Positions 1 to 6,961 of a stretch of 44,747 bases of DNA are shown here, in pieces. The position numbers were made by a program, and so were the translations under genes. The stretch is from Siminovitchia fortis (GTDB lineage Bacteria > Bacillota > Bacilli > Bacillales > Bacillaceae_C). The first letter of the stretch is position 1; each line of letters opens with the position of its first letter. Under the pieces are notes generated by a model. The model did no database searches and was not told the origin of the DNA. It saw only the letters and a list, made by a program, of their open reading frames with translations. The stretch covers positions 1 through 44,747 of the forward strand of contig NZ_QYTU02000034.1 of the NCBI RefSeq assembly GCF_003605365.2, written 5' to 3'.

Positions 1-1
1 T

Positions 2-103
2 GATCGAAGTAGCTTTGGAATCTGCGACCAGATAAACGTTGATATGACGGGGCTAAACCACTTTTATAAAGATGTAATAAAGGTGCAAGTGACGCAAAAG
101 TGA
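2..103 (+). CDS. 3' end of a probable host gene, partial
   Basis: An open frame enters from the left edge and runs 33 codons to a TGA at 101-103, just before the convergent integrase gene. It reads like real protein (it contains FGICDQINVDMTGLN) but I do not recognise the family. Its position directly outside the integrase suggests the phage integrated in or near the 3' end of this gene, so the attachment core may lie here. It could also be a chance open frame, as it is short. Confidence 0.3.
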   Translation, partial: DRSSFGICDQINVDMTGLNHFYKDVIKVQVTQK

Positions 104-141
104 CCAATCTCTCAGAGGATTGCATTGAATACGTCACTTGC
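85..141. repeat. 10-bp inverted repeat near integrase 3' end
   Basis: GCAAGTGACG at 85-94 is repeated as its reverse complement at 132-141, spanning the end of the integrase frame. Integrase arm-type sites are often short repeats near att, so this may be part of attL. It could also act as a weak convergent terminator, although no clear T-run follows. Confidence 0.3.
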
Positions 142-1260
142 TTTTTGCTTGTCCTTTTTGGTCAAATGGCTGTACGTGTTCAAAGTCTGCTTTATATCAG
201 CGTGTCCAAGTTGCTCCTGAATCACCTTGAAGTTGACCCCTCTGCTAATTGCAAAAGAAGCATAAGTGTGTCTCAGTCCGTGCAAGTTTAAAGGTGGCAG
301 ATTATGCCTTTTTACGATATCGCGCCATCTCCCTGTCAAACTGTCGGGGTGAGCAGGAAAGCCGTCTTTTTTTGTAAAAAGTAAATTGACTGGCTTCCCT
401 TCATCATCTAACATTGGATTCCAGGCAGATCCACAAGATAGTTGTAATTTTTTTTGCTGCTTGGCATATTCCTTTAATTCTTTCATAAACGTCGCCGGTA
501 CGTGTACTATTCTTGAGCGCTTTGGTTTAGTCGGGCCCAAAAAGAATTTTTTCGTTTCTTTGTCATATTGCAGCGTTTTATCAATAAGAATTGAGTTATC
601 ATTATAATTAATGTTTTCCATCCTTATTCCTGCTATTTCCGTTCTGCGAAGTCCAACTAATACCGCGAGTTTTATCATTATGCGATGTTTTGGATAGACG
701 TCATCAAGCACTTTTAATAAATGCTTGAGCTGTTTTTCATCATAAAATTGAATTTCTCTGCTTTTCTTTTCCACTCGGGGCGGATCAACGTTTATCATAG
801 GATTATTTTTAATAACTTCCCATTTCAACGCTTTTGAGAAAATACTTTTGAGCATCATGTATTTACCCTGCAAACTTTTGGCGCCGTCCTCTTTCTGTTT
901 TTTAAAAAACATTTCGATATGGTACGCCCTGATTTTATCCATTTCGAATTTTCCGAGCCCTTCCATCACGCCTCTTTTCAGATAATTGTTATAAGCGTCT
1001 CTCGTTTTGACCATTAAATTCACTTTGACATATACATCCATCCAACGTTCAACGAATTGCTCAAATGTTATCTTTTCAATGTTGGCGGCGTCTTTGTTTT
1101 TATGCACTTCAATTTCAAAATCTGTCATCGCCTTTTTTAATGCCCTTTGGCTTTTTGCGGTGACGGTTTTTGTCCTTCTGATCCTCTTTCCTTTTTCGTT
1201 ATATCCGAGTTCCACATAGATTTTATATTTGTCATTTCCTAAAGGGGTGGCAGAAGCCAT
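112..1260 (-). CDS. int: Tyrosine site-specific integrase
   Basis: A tyrosine recombinase that integrates the phage into, and with a helper excises it from, the host chromosome. The 382-residue length is usual for Gram-positive phage integrases. An N-terminal arm-binding region (about 1-55) is followed by a SAM-like core-binding region (about 60-155) and the catalytic domain. Catalytic residues visible are Arg205 (GLRRTE), His327 and Arg330 (HGLRHTY), His353 (LGH) and the nucleophile Tyr363 (NTYSHL). The start codon follows an AAGGAG site. It is the outermost gene on the left and is transcribed leftward, separated from the upstream repressor gene by a terminator, so it may have its own promoter or rely on read-through. 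Confidence 0.97.
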   Translation of the reverse strand: MASATPLGNDKYKIYVELGYNEKGKRIRRTKTVTAKSQRALKKAMTDFEIEVHKNKDAANIEKITFEQFVERWMDVYVKVNLMVKTRDAYNNYLKRGVMEGLGKFEMDKIRAYHIEMFFKKQKEDGAKSLQGKYMMLKSIFSKALKWEVIKNNPMINVDPPRVEKKSREIQFYDEKQLKHLLKVLDDVYPKHRIMIKLAVLVGLRRTEIAGIRMENINYNDNSILIDKTLQYDKETKKFFLGPTKPKRSRIVHVPATFMKELKEYAKQQKKLQLSCGSAWNPMLDDEGKPVNLLFTKKDGFPAHPDSLTGRWRDIVKRHNLPPLNLHGLRHTYASFAISRGVNFKVIQEQLGHADIKQTLNTYSHLTKKDKQKASDVFNAIL

Positions 1261-1284
1261 TTTACATACTCCTTTCTTTTAATG

Positions 1285-1307
1285 AAAAGGCGGGTGATCA
1301 GCCCGCC
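1285..1307 (-). terminator. Terminator between repressor and integrase
   Basis: On the minus strand GGCGGG and CCCGCC form a 6-bp GC stem around a 7-base loop and are followed by TTTT. It lies just after the repressor gene and would separate repressor from integrase transcription. Confidence 0.65.
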
Positions 1308-1331
1308 GTGATTAAATTCTAACGTTAGTAT

Positions 1332-2003
1332 TTAATCCAATTCCACAATGTACAAGACTACTTTTCCGTGAATCTGTAGGTTTGGATTTTCAATAGATGT
1401 TACATAATCGGTGAATCCGAGATCGGTTGAATCTGGGCGGAATATGATTTTGTCATCATGCCGATAAAAGCGTTTGACCGAATACTCATGATTGTCGCTG
1501 TATACCACTATGTCACCATTTTTAAGTTCAGCTGCCTCTATATATTTGACAGCGATTAAAGAACCGTGAGGAATAACTCTGTTCATGCTTTCCCCGTTTA
1601 CTTTTGTGATAAATACGTTTGATCCAGCCCACTTTCCCATGATGTTGTCAGGAAGGTTGATGGATTCAGACGATGTGATGCCTTCCACACTGATCGGCAA
1701 CCCGGCCGAAATGTTTGCTGGGAAGTAAGGGTAAAGTTTTGACCCGATTGAATAAGCAGGGCCCGACTCTTTGACAACACGCTTTTCTTCAGTATCCGGA
1801 AAAAAATCGTTGATCGAAACATCTAATACATTTGCAATAGAATACATAATATTTTGCTCTGGTTCGTTTGTACCATTTTCATAAGAAGAGATCGTATTAT
1901 GCTTTACTCCGACTTTTTCTCCTAATTGCTTTTGAGTCAAACCTTTCATTTTTCGATACTGTCTAATTTTTTTCCCTACATAAATGCTAATTTCCTTTTT
2001 CAT
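1332..2003 (-). CDS. LexA-like phage repressor (CI), HTH plus S24 peptidase
   Basis: The 223-residue lysogeny repressor. Residues 9-66 form an XRE-type helix-turn-helix (GLTQKQLGEKVGVKHNTISS), giving operator binding. Residues about 95-223 form an S24 self-cleaving domain: Ala100-Gly101 is the expected cleavage site, Ser139 (NGESMN) the nucleophile and Lys177 (SVKRF) the general base. Such repressors are inactivated by RecA-stimulated self-cleavage, so induction by DNA damage is expected. The start codon lies within a CATGAAG half-site of the same kind as the operators upstream, which suggests autoregulation. It is divergent from the Cro-like gene. Confidence 0.95.
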   Translation of the reverse strand: MKKEISIYVGKKIRQYRKMKGLTQKQLGEKVGVKHNTISSYENGTNEPEQNIMYSIANVLDVSINDFFPDTEEKRVVKESGPAYSIGSKLYPYFPANISAGLPISVEGITSSESINLPDNIMGKWAGSNVFITKVNGESMNRVIPHGSLIAVKYIEAAELKNGDIVVYSDNHEYSVKRFYRHDDKIIFRPDSTDLGFTDYVTSIENPNLQIHGKVVLYIVELD

Positions 2004-2038
2004 GAAGTTTCACCGCCTTTCTAAACTAATTTTATCAT

Positions 2039-2050
2039 ACTTCATGAAGT
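2039..2050. promoter_or_regulatory. Operator-like palindrome in repressor promoter
   Basis: ACTTCATGAAGT is a perfect 12-bp palindrome made of the CTTCAT/ATGAAG half-site found in the other operators. It sits just upstream of a minus-strand -10 (TATGAT, complement of 2034-2039) of the repressor gene. The -35 for this promoter is weak. Binding of the repressor or Cro-like protein here would control repressor synthesis. Confidence 0.5.
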
Positions 2051-2082
2051 TTATCCATATTATTTTAGGAAATAACAAAATA

Positions 2083-2103
2083 ATTTTCATAAAATATGAA
2101 AAT
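2083..2103. promoter_or_regulatory. 21-bp phage operator
   Basis: ATTTTCAT-N5-ATGAAAAT is a perfect inverted repeat with 8-bp arms and a 5-base spacer. Its architecture is identical to that of the operator at 2123-2143, and it lies in the divergent region between the repressor and Cro-like genes. This is the expected place for lysogeny operators. Confidence 0.65.
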
Positions 2104-2108
2104 ATCTC

Positions 2109-2137
2109 TTGCATTATGAAAAAACTTCATGTATTAT
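2109..2137 (+). promoter_or_regulatory. Rightward early promoter (PR-like)
   Basis: TTGCAT at 2109-2114 and TATTAT at 2132-2137 are separated by 17 bases, a good sigma-A match. It drives the Cro-like and antirepressor genes. The -10 lies inside the operator at 2123-2143, so bound repressor would block it directly. Confidence 0.7.
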
Positions 2138-2143
2138 GAAGTT
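2123..2143. promoter_or_regulatory. 21-bp phage operator over early promoter -10
   Basis: AACTTCAT-N5-ATGAAGTT is a perfect inverted repeat with 8-bp arms and a 5-base spacer, covering the -10 of the rightward promoter. It is the best candidate primary operator for the repressor at 1332-2003. Confidence 0.7.
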
Positions 2144-2166
2144 AATAACTTTCGGAGGTGAAAATA

Positions 2167-2400
2167 ATGCAAACAAAACTAGCAGCGTTAAGGAGGTATA
2201 AAAACCTCTCTCAAAAATATATGGCGGAACTGATTGGGGTTGAAACCGAAACATACTCAAATAAAGAGCGCGGCGTTACACAATTTAAAAGCTCTGAGAT
2301 GTTCATTATCGCAAAAGAATTCGGCATGAAGATTGATGAAATTTTTTTGCCTCCGGACTTCATGAATCATGAAGCGAAGGAGGAATCGAAAGTTATATAA
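2167..2400 (+). CDS. Cro/XRE-family transcriptional regulator
   Basis: A 77-residue helix-turn-helix protein, probably the Cro-like partner of the divergent repressor. The HTH spans about residues 8-60 (LSQKYMAELIGVETETYSN). The ATG at 2167 is chosen because the GTG at 2158 is part of the GGAGGTG ribosome binding site itself. It is the first gene of the early operon. The end of the gene contains a further operator-like repeat (2358-2374). Confidence 0.85.
   Translation: MQTKLAALRRYKNLSQKYMAELIGVETETYSNKERGVTQFKSSEMFIIAKEFGMKIDEIFLPPDFMNHEAKEESKVI
2358..2374. promoter_or_regulatory. Operator-like repeat inside the Cro-like gene
   Basis: CTTCAT-N5-ATGAAG has the same half-sites and 5-base spacing as the two intergenic operators, but lies in the coding sequence near the end of the Cro-like gene, just before the antirepressor gene. 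It may act as a distal operator, for looping or as a roadblock. Confidence 0.5.
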
Positions 2401-2411
2401 AGGAGGAAGCT

Positions 2412-3149
2412 ATGAATCAATTAATCCCTACACAAGAAAATAAAGATGGCAACTTACTTGTCAGCGGCCGAGATCTACATGAGTTTTTGGAAGTTGGCAC
2501 ACGTTACGACATTTGGTTTAACCGCATGAAAGAGTATGGATTCGTTGAAAATATCGATTTTGTTGAAGTCGATCAAAAAAGAACGACATCACACGGTCGC
2601 GAACATACCATGATTGACCATCACATCAAAATACCGATGGCAAAAGAAATCGCCATGCTGCAAAGGAACGAAAAAGGAAAGCAAGCCCGTTTGTATTTCT
2701 TGGAACTAGAAGAGAGATGGAATAGCCCTGAAATGGTCATGAAAAGGGCGATGGATTATCTCAATGCGAGAGTAGAAAAATTGCAGACTAGCAATCTGTT
2801 ACTGGAACAACAGGTTAATGAGTTGAAACCAAAAGCAACTTATTATGACATGGTCCTGCAAAACAAGTCGCTCTTGTCAATTTCAAAAATCGCCAAAGAT
2901 TACGGAATGAGCGCTATTAAAATGAACCGTCTACTACATGAGTTGGGTGTCCAATATAGACAGGGTGATATATGGCTGCTATATGCAAAACACCAAGATA
3001 AAGGCTATACACAAACATACACTCACGTAATAGATGCGGATAAATCAAGAGTAAGCACGAAATGGACTCAAAAAGGGAGATTGTTTATCTATGAATTGCT
3101 AAAGCAGGAAGGGATCCTCCCGTTAATTGAAAGGGATGAAAGTTCATGA
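2412..3149 (+). CDS. Phage antirepressor, AntA/AntB N-domain plus KilAC
   Basis: A 245-residue antirepressor-type protein. The N-terminal ~100 residues (LLVSGRDLHEFLEVGTRYDIWF, with the DHHIKIPMAKEIAM region) match the AntA/AntB type. A coiled-coil linker follows (about 110-140), then a KilAC DNA-binding domain (about 145-245, with SISKIAKDYGMSAIKMNRLL). Proteins of this class oppose the lysogenic repressor or regulate early genes. An AAGGAGG site lies 6 bases before the ATG. The end overlaps the next gene in ATGA fashion. Confidence 0.88.
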   Translation: MNQLIPTQENKDGNLLVSGRDLHEFLEVGTRYDIWFNRMKEYGFVENIDFVEVDQKRTTSHGREHTMIDHHIKIPMAKEIAMLQRNEKGKQARLYFLELEERWNSPEMVMKRAMDYLNARVEKLQTSNLLLEQQVNELKPKATYYDMVLQNKSLLSISKIAKDYGMSAIKMNRLLHELGVQYRQGDIWLLYAKHQDKGYTQTYTHVIDADKSRVSTKWTQKGRLFIYELLKQEGILPLIERDESS

Positions 3150-3349
3150 GACGCGTCCGGGGAGCCAAAGCCCTATCCGAATACCTCAAGTCCATCAACT
3201 GTGATATGTCGGAGTCTACAATTTATCGGTTGCTCAGGACCAAAAGCATACCGTTCAGGCGGCCAAGTCCTGGCATATTGATTTTTGACTTGGATGTTAT
3301 AGACAAATGGCTATCAAGCTCTGAAGAAAAGGAGGCTATCCAAAAATGA
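3146..3349 (+). CDS. Small excisionase/AlpA-like HTH protein
   Basis: A 67-residue basic DNA-binding protein with a winged-helix-like pattern (SESTIYRLLRTKSIPFRR, then a FDLDVIDKWL tail) seen in HTH_17/excisionase families. It is translationally coupled at both ends (ATGA overlaps). It could serve as the excisionase or as an early regulator; position alone does not decide. Confidence 0.6.
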   Translation: MRRVRGAKALSEYLKSINCDMSESTIYRLLRTKSIPFRRPSPGILIFDLDVIDKWLSSSEEKEAIQK

Positions 3350-3960
3350 AAGTAAAAACCGAAATTTGGGCCGGCCACGAAATTCGCTTTGTTGAAAAAG
3401 AGCCCGGTGAATGGTGGGCGGTACTTGCTGATATCGCAAATGCTTTAAGTTTAGACGCAAAAGAGATTAGGCGGAGGTTAGAAAAGGATGTGGTTTCAAA
3501 ACACCCCCTCGAAACACCTGGCGGAAAACAGGAAATGCTCATCGTAAATGAATATGGTGTTTACGAAACAGTTTTCGAAAGCCGCAAGAAAGAAGCAAAG
3601 GAATTCAAGCGTTGGGTGTTTAAAATGCTCAAAACGCTCCGTCAAGCAAGTGGACTGGAGGGATTCCAAGTTTTCCGCTTGTTGGACAAAGAGCATCAAA
3701 AGGAAGCGATGAGCAAATTGAGCCGATCCTTGGAACAGCCAAAACGTATCAGCTTTATTAAGGCAAACTCCATAGCGAATAAAGCAATATCTACCAAATA
3801 CGGATACGGCAAGATGATCAAAAAGAAAGACATGACGCCGGATATGTTGATCGAAAGACAGCCAATTTTAGACGACACGGTAAACCTTATGGGGGTGGTT
3901 GAAAAATTTGGCCTCGACATTTCCGTAAGTGATCAAGTTTATAAAAAACACGTTAATTGA
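3346..3960 (+). CDS. BRO-N domain protein, antirepressor-like
   Basis: A 204-residue protein whose first ~100 residues match the BRO-N fold: WWAVLADIANALSL, then EMLIVNEYGVYETVFESRK and FKRWVFKMLKTLR. BRO-N domains bind DNA and are common in phage antirepressors. The C-terminal half (about 105-204) is a separate domain that I do not recognise. It is the third antirepressor-type gene in a row, each coupled to the one before. Confidence 0.85.
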   Translation: MKVKTEIWAGHEIRFVEKEPGEWWAVLADIANALSLDAKEIRRRLEKDVVSKHPLETPGGKQEMLIVNEYGVYETVFESRKKEAKEFKRWVFKMLKTLRQASGLEGFQVFRLLDKEHQKEAMSKLSRSLEQPKRISFIKANSIANKAISTKYGYGKMIKKKDMTPDMLIERQPILDDTVNLMGVVEKFGLDISVSDQVYKKHVN

Positions 3961-4046
3961 TAAGGGCTGATTTTTTTAAACCTTATGCGGAAAATGTTGC
4001 TAATTAATTGGAATATTTTATGGACCCTTGAAGGAGGTGAAAGAGG

Positions 4047-4214
4047 ATGCCTGAAAAGCAAAGCAAACACTGGGGTAGTGATTGGCGAGGAAATGAGGTC
4101 CTGGAAGGTGACCAAATCGTTCACGATCCGCAGCTGGATGAAGTGTTTTTGATGGGTGACTTGTTCAAGTACTTGAAAGAAAAATACGGCTTTGAATTTA
4201 TGAAAGCTGAGTGA
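4047..4214 (+). CDS. Small early protein, 55 aa
   Basis: A 55-residue acidic protein with a strong AAGGAGGTGA site (4031-4040) before its ATG. It starts MPEKQSKHWGSDWRG and ends in an amphipathic helix (DLFKYLKEKYGFEFM). I do not recognise a family. It lies in a run of small early genes on the same strand. Confidence 0.6.
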   Translation: MPEKQSKHWGSDWRGNEVLEGDQIVHDPQLDEVFLMGDLFKYLKEKYGFEFMKAE

Positions 4215-4230
4215 GAGGAAGGCGAAATAA

Positions 4231-4512
4231 ATGTTAGCGAGAGAAGCTAGGGAAATCTCTAAATGTAATGCCCATCTAGTGGCGAGAAAACAATTAAACG
4301 AAGCGATTGAAAAGATGGAAAAGGAAATTAAAAAGAATGCAAAAGAAGGACATTTCCAGGCATTGATTCAGGTAGCTTTAAGCAATCAATGGATAAATCA
4401 TCATTGTTCAGATGCTTTTGTGGATTATTTTCAACATAAAGGGTTTGAAGTGAAATCCAACGTCTTTCAAACTTTTGAAACAGTAATTTTGTCGTTCATA
4501 TGCCGTTGGTGA
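4231..4512 (+). CDS. Hypothetical early protein, 93 aa
   Basis: Mostly helical, with a charged first half (residues about 20-45, rich in Lys and Glu). No recognised domain. It is preceded by GAGGAAGGCG at a usable distance from the ATG and lies in the early gene run. Confidence 0.55.
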   Translation: MLAREAREISKCNAHLVARKQLNEAIEKMEKEIKKNAKEGHFQALIQVALSNQWINHHCSDAFVDYFQHKGFEVKSNVFQTFETVILSFICRW

Positions 4513-4531
4513 ACTTTAAGGAGGTGAAATA

Positions 4532-4783
4532 GTGCTTATTCGTTACCTTTTAGTAATTGAAAAAAGCTATGAGTACTACTACCCAGAAGAAACAGTCGAA
4601 CTAGTTGAAACTGAAGATGATGTGAAAAAAGCAGTTGCTTGGATTGCTGCAGACAGTCAAATTAACAGAAGAATTAAAAAGACATTAAAAACCATTTATA
4701 AAGTGGATTTGGTTTCTGGGAAAATGAAGCGTTTGGAGCCTGCTTTGGAGAACATGAAGATCGTTTTAAAGGAGGTGAACTGA
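4532..4783 (+). CDS. Hypothetical early protein, 83 aa
   Basis: The GTG start is set by a strong AAGGAGGTG site 6-7 bases upstream. It begins with a beta-like segment (LIRYLLVIEKSYEYYYP), followed by an acidic stretch and a basic helix. No family recognised; a small phage accessory protein by context. Confidence 0.6.
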   Translation: MLIRYLLVIEKSYEYYYPEETVELVETEDDVKKAVAWIAADSQINRRIKKTLKTIYKVDLVSGKMKRLEPALENMKIVLKEVN

Positions 4784-4785
4784 AA

Positions 4786-4875
4786 TTGTACATCGGTCCA
4801 GTGGCTTTAATTTTCCTGGTACTACTCTGTCTTTGTCTGGGAAGTTTGTACGTCACTTTTTTAAATGAAGATTGA
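4786..4875 (+). CDS. 29-aa single-membrane-segment peptide
   Basis: The TTG start follows GGAGGTG by 8 bases. The product is nearly all one hydrophobic segment (GPVALIFLVLLCLCLGSLYV) with a short acidic end, so it is probably inserted in the membrane. Function unknown. Confidence 0.5.
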   Translation: MYIGPVALIFLVLLCLCLGSLYVTFLNED

Positions 4876-4889
4876 AGGGGGTGTGAGGG

Positions 4890-5075
4890 TTGGACGAAAA
4901 AGCAAAAGAAATCAGAACTTTGCTGGTTGCACAGATGAAGAGAGCAATTGAGCTTTTAGAAACCGAATCGTTGAGTGGTTATTCCCATGAGTTTGCTGAA
5001 CTGACAAATAAAATGCACGAGATTAGGAGAGATAGTGTTCGTTTTGTTAAAGCGGCTAGGCCATGGAGAAAATAG
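4890..5075 (+). CDS. Hypothetical early protein, 61 aa
   Basis: The TTG start lies behind a GGGGGTG site. The product is alpha-helical and mixed-charge, with a basic end (RFVKAARPWRK). No domain recognised. The 78 bases after it hold a short CCTG-CAGG hairpin and the ribosome binding site of the next gene. Confidence 0.5.
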   Translation: MDEKAKEIRTLLVAQMKRAIELLETESLSGYSHEFAELTNKMHEIRRDSVRFVKAARPWRK

Positions 5076-5153
5076 GCTCCTGCTGCAACAGGAACCCTTA
5101 AAAAAATTACCATTTGTAACCATTATAGCACAAGGAGGGGTGATTTTTAAAAA

Positions 5154-5339
5154 GTGTATTTTTATACCAAAAACGGTACGGTTTTTCAGCCCGAAAATCA
5201 AATTTTACAAGGTTTTTACGATTTGCTCAAACATTATGCACCATATTACGAAGGATCGCCGTTTTTCAACGATTTAATAGATTTATACGAAACACTGGAC
5301 TTTGATTTGAAAGGAGATAATAACGATGAATCTATATGA
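5154..5339 (+). CDS. Hypothetical early protein, 61 aa
   Basis: The GTG start lies 12 bases after AAGGAGGGGTG. The product is small and acidic, rich in Tyr and Phe. The gene overlaps the start of the Gp157-like gene by 14 bases, so translation is probably coupled. The alternative frame from 5035 is rejected because its start has no ribosome binding site. Confidence 0.55.
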   Translation: MYFYTKNGTVFQPENQILQGFYDLLKHYAPYYEGSPFFNDLIDLYETLDFDLKGDNNDESI

Positions 5340-5802
5340 ATTATCAACTGCTTATCAGCAAATTCAAACGATGATTGAAGATGGACAAGAGGGGCTTGAG
5401 GATACCCTTGAATCACTAAACGACGCAATCGAAGATAAGGCTGTTGGTTATGCAAAGGTAATGAAAAACCTTGAAGCGCAGGCCAACGCCATCAAGGATG
5501 AAGAAAAGCGCCTTGCTGAACGCCGGAAATCCTTAGAAAACAATATCAAAAGATTAAAAGATTCATTGGAAGCAGCAATGATTTCAAGTGATATGAAGCG
5601 GATTAAAACTGAATTATTCTCGTTCAACATTCAGAAAAACCCGCCGAGTGTGTTCGTTCGAAGTGAAAAATCCATACCTGAAGAGTATTTTATTCCGCAA
5701 GAACCAAAATTGGACAAGAAAGCCTTACTTGCTGATTTGAAGGAAGGGAAAGAGGTGCCTGGGGTGGAGATTAGGCAGAGTGAGGGGCTGCGGATCCGAT
5801 GA
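5326..5802 (+). CDS. Siphovirus Gp157-family protein
   Basis: A 158-residue protein matching the Gp157 family pattern: MNLYELSTAYQQIQ at the start, a long coiled coil (about 45-95) and a C-terminal segment with PEEYFIPQEPKLDKKALL ending in a GVEI turn. Family members lie beside single-strand annealing proteins in Firmicutes phages and are thought to act in recombination or replication. It overlaps the ERF gene by 4 bases. Confidence 0.85.
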   Translation: MNLYELSTAYQQIQTMIEDGQEGLEDTLESLNDAIEDKAVGYAKVMKNLEAQANAIKDEEKRLAERRKSLENNIKRLKDSLEAAMISSDMKRIKTELFSFNIQKNPPSVFVRSEKSIPEEYFIPQEPKLDKKALLADLKEGKEVPGVEIRQSEGLRIR

Positions 5803-6458
5803 ACATTTATCAAAAGTTGTTGGAAGTGCGGAAGGTGGTCCCATACTTACAAAAAGAATCACAAGGACATCAATATCAGTATGTGGGAAGCTCACAGGTA
5901 CTTGCCGCAGTTCGGCAGAAGCTGGATGAATTGGGGTTGCTGCTTGTTACACAAGTAAAGGGACATAATGTCCGAGCGGAAACAGTTGAAAACAAGGACA
6001 AGTACGGGAATCTTAAGAAAACCACAACTTATTTTACAGAATTAGAAATTGAGTACACATGGATTAATACGGAAAAACCTGATGAAAAAATTGTCATTCC
6101 TTTTTACGGACAAGGCGTTGATACAGCGGGTGAAAAAGGGGTCGGCAAGGCACTGACTTATGCAGAAAAATATTTCCTGCTTAAACAATTCAACATTGCC
6201 ACAGACAGGGATGATCCAGACAGTTTTCAAGAGCGGAGTGAAACATATCGGGCACCGGAACCAATCACATCGGAGCAAGTGGGCTTGATAAAAACAAAGG
6301 CTTTAGAGTTTGCTGAAATGCGTGGCGGTACTGTTGATGATGTATATAAACATTTGAAGATAAAAAGTATCACTCAACTAACCGCAAAACAGGCAACCGA
6401 TATGATTAAAAAACTTGATGATTGGATTGATAAAGCAAAAGAAAAGCAAGGTGAGTAA
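5799..6458 (+). CDS. erf: ERF-family single-strand annealing recombinase
   Basis: A 219-residue ERF-type annealing protein that pairs complementary single strands during phage recombination and repair. Family features are the N-terminal LLEVRKVVPYLQKE segment, YQYVGSSQVLAAVR, and the conserved GQGVDTAGEKGVGKALTYAE region followed by KYFLLKQFNIATDRDDPD. The C-terminal ~70 residues are a separate helical tail, possibly for protein partners. It is coupled to the Gp157-like gene upstream. Confidence 0.92.
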   Translation: MNIYQKLLEVRKVVPYLQKESQGHQYQYVGSSQVLAAVRQKLDELGLLLVTQVKGHNVRAETVENKDKYGNLKKTTTYFTELEIEYTWINTEKPDEKIVIPFYGQGVDTAGEKGVGKALTYAEKYFLLKQFNIATDRDDPDSFQERSETYRAPEPITSEQVGLIKTKALEFAEMRGGTVDDVYKHLKIKSITQLTAKQATDMIKKLDDWIDKAKEKQGE

Positions 6459-6460
6459 CG

Positions 6461-6961
6461 ATGGAGAACTTACTATTTCCTAAGGTTTATATGATAAGCA
6501 AGATTAAAGATGGGCGCTTTTCACTAACCGACAACGCTGGTTTTATTCCTGACAGAGAAAAATGGGAGTCTGCCAAGGAATTGATACAACACTTTTATGA
6601 CAACCACTCTGATGAGGAAATTGAAAAATATAACCGACAAATAGAAATGAGCTTATATGAAATTCCATCCTGCAGCAACGCAAAAAGAAGAAGGAAAAAA
6701 ATAAAGGGGTTTGTTTACTTTCTGAAAGCTGACAACGGTTTGATAAAAATCGGAAAGACTAGAAATTTAAATAAACGTCTTGACCATTTTACCACAAAAT
6801 TGCCTTACAAACTTGAATTAATTCATGCGATAGAAACAGATGATTATACCTCTTTGGAACAGCAATTTCATAATTTGTATTCCAAAAAAAGGCGGAGAGG
6901 GGAATGGTTTGAATTAAACGAAAACGACATTTCGGAAATCAAAAGCGGTGATTATACATGA
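6461..6961 (+). CDS. GIY-YIG/T5orf172-type nuclease domain protein
   Basis: A 166-residue protein with a C-terminal domain (about 84-160) of the T5orf172/MUG113 branch of GIY-YIG nucleases: GFVYFLKADNGLIKIGKT, then NLNKRL, an acidic ETDDYTSLEQQFH segment and RRRGEWFEL. The N-terminal 80 residues are unassigned. It could be a homing nuclease or a recombination nuclease in the annealing operon. The end overlaps the replisome organizer start by 4 bases. Confidence 0.75.
   Translation: MENLLFPKVYMISKIKDGRFSLTDNAGFIPDREKWESAKELIQHFYDNHSDEEIEKYNRQIEMSLYEIPSCSNAKRRRKKIKGFVYFLKADNGLIKIGKTRNLNKRLDHFTTKLPYKLELIHAIETDDYTSLEQQFHNLYSKKRRRGEWFELNENDISEIKSGDYT

Noticed and set aside
1-111. tRNA gene at the left junction
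   Set aside because: No cloverleaf or T-loop sequence could be drawn; the open frame is the better explanation.
2158-2166. GTG start for the Cro-like gene
   Set aside because: The GTG is part of the GGAGGTG ribosome binding site; the ATG at 2167 has correct spacing.
5035-5277. 80-codon frame overlapping 4890-5075 and 5154-5339
   Set aside because: No ribosome binding site; its neighbours in other frames have good ones and fit the operon.
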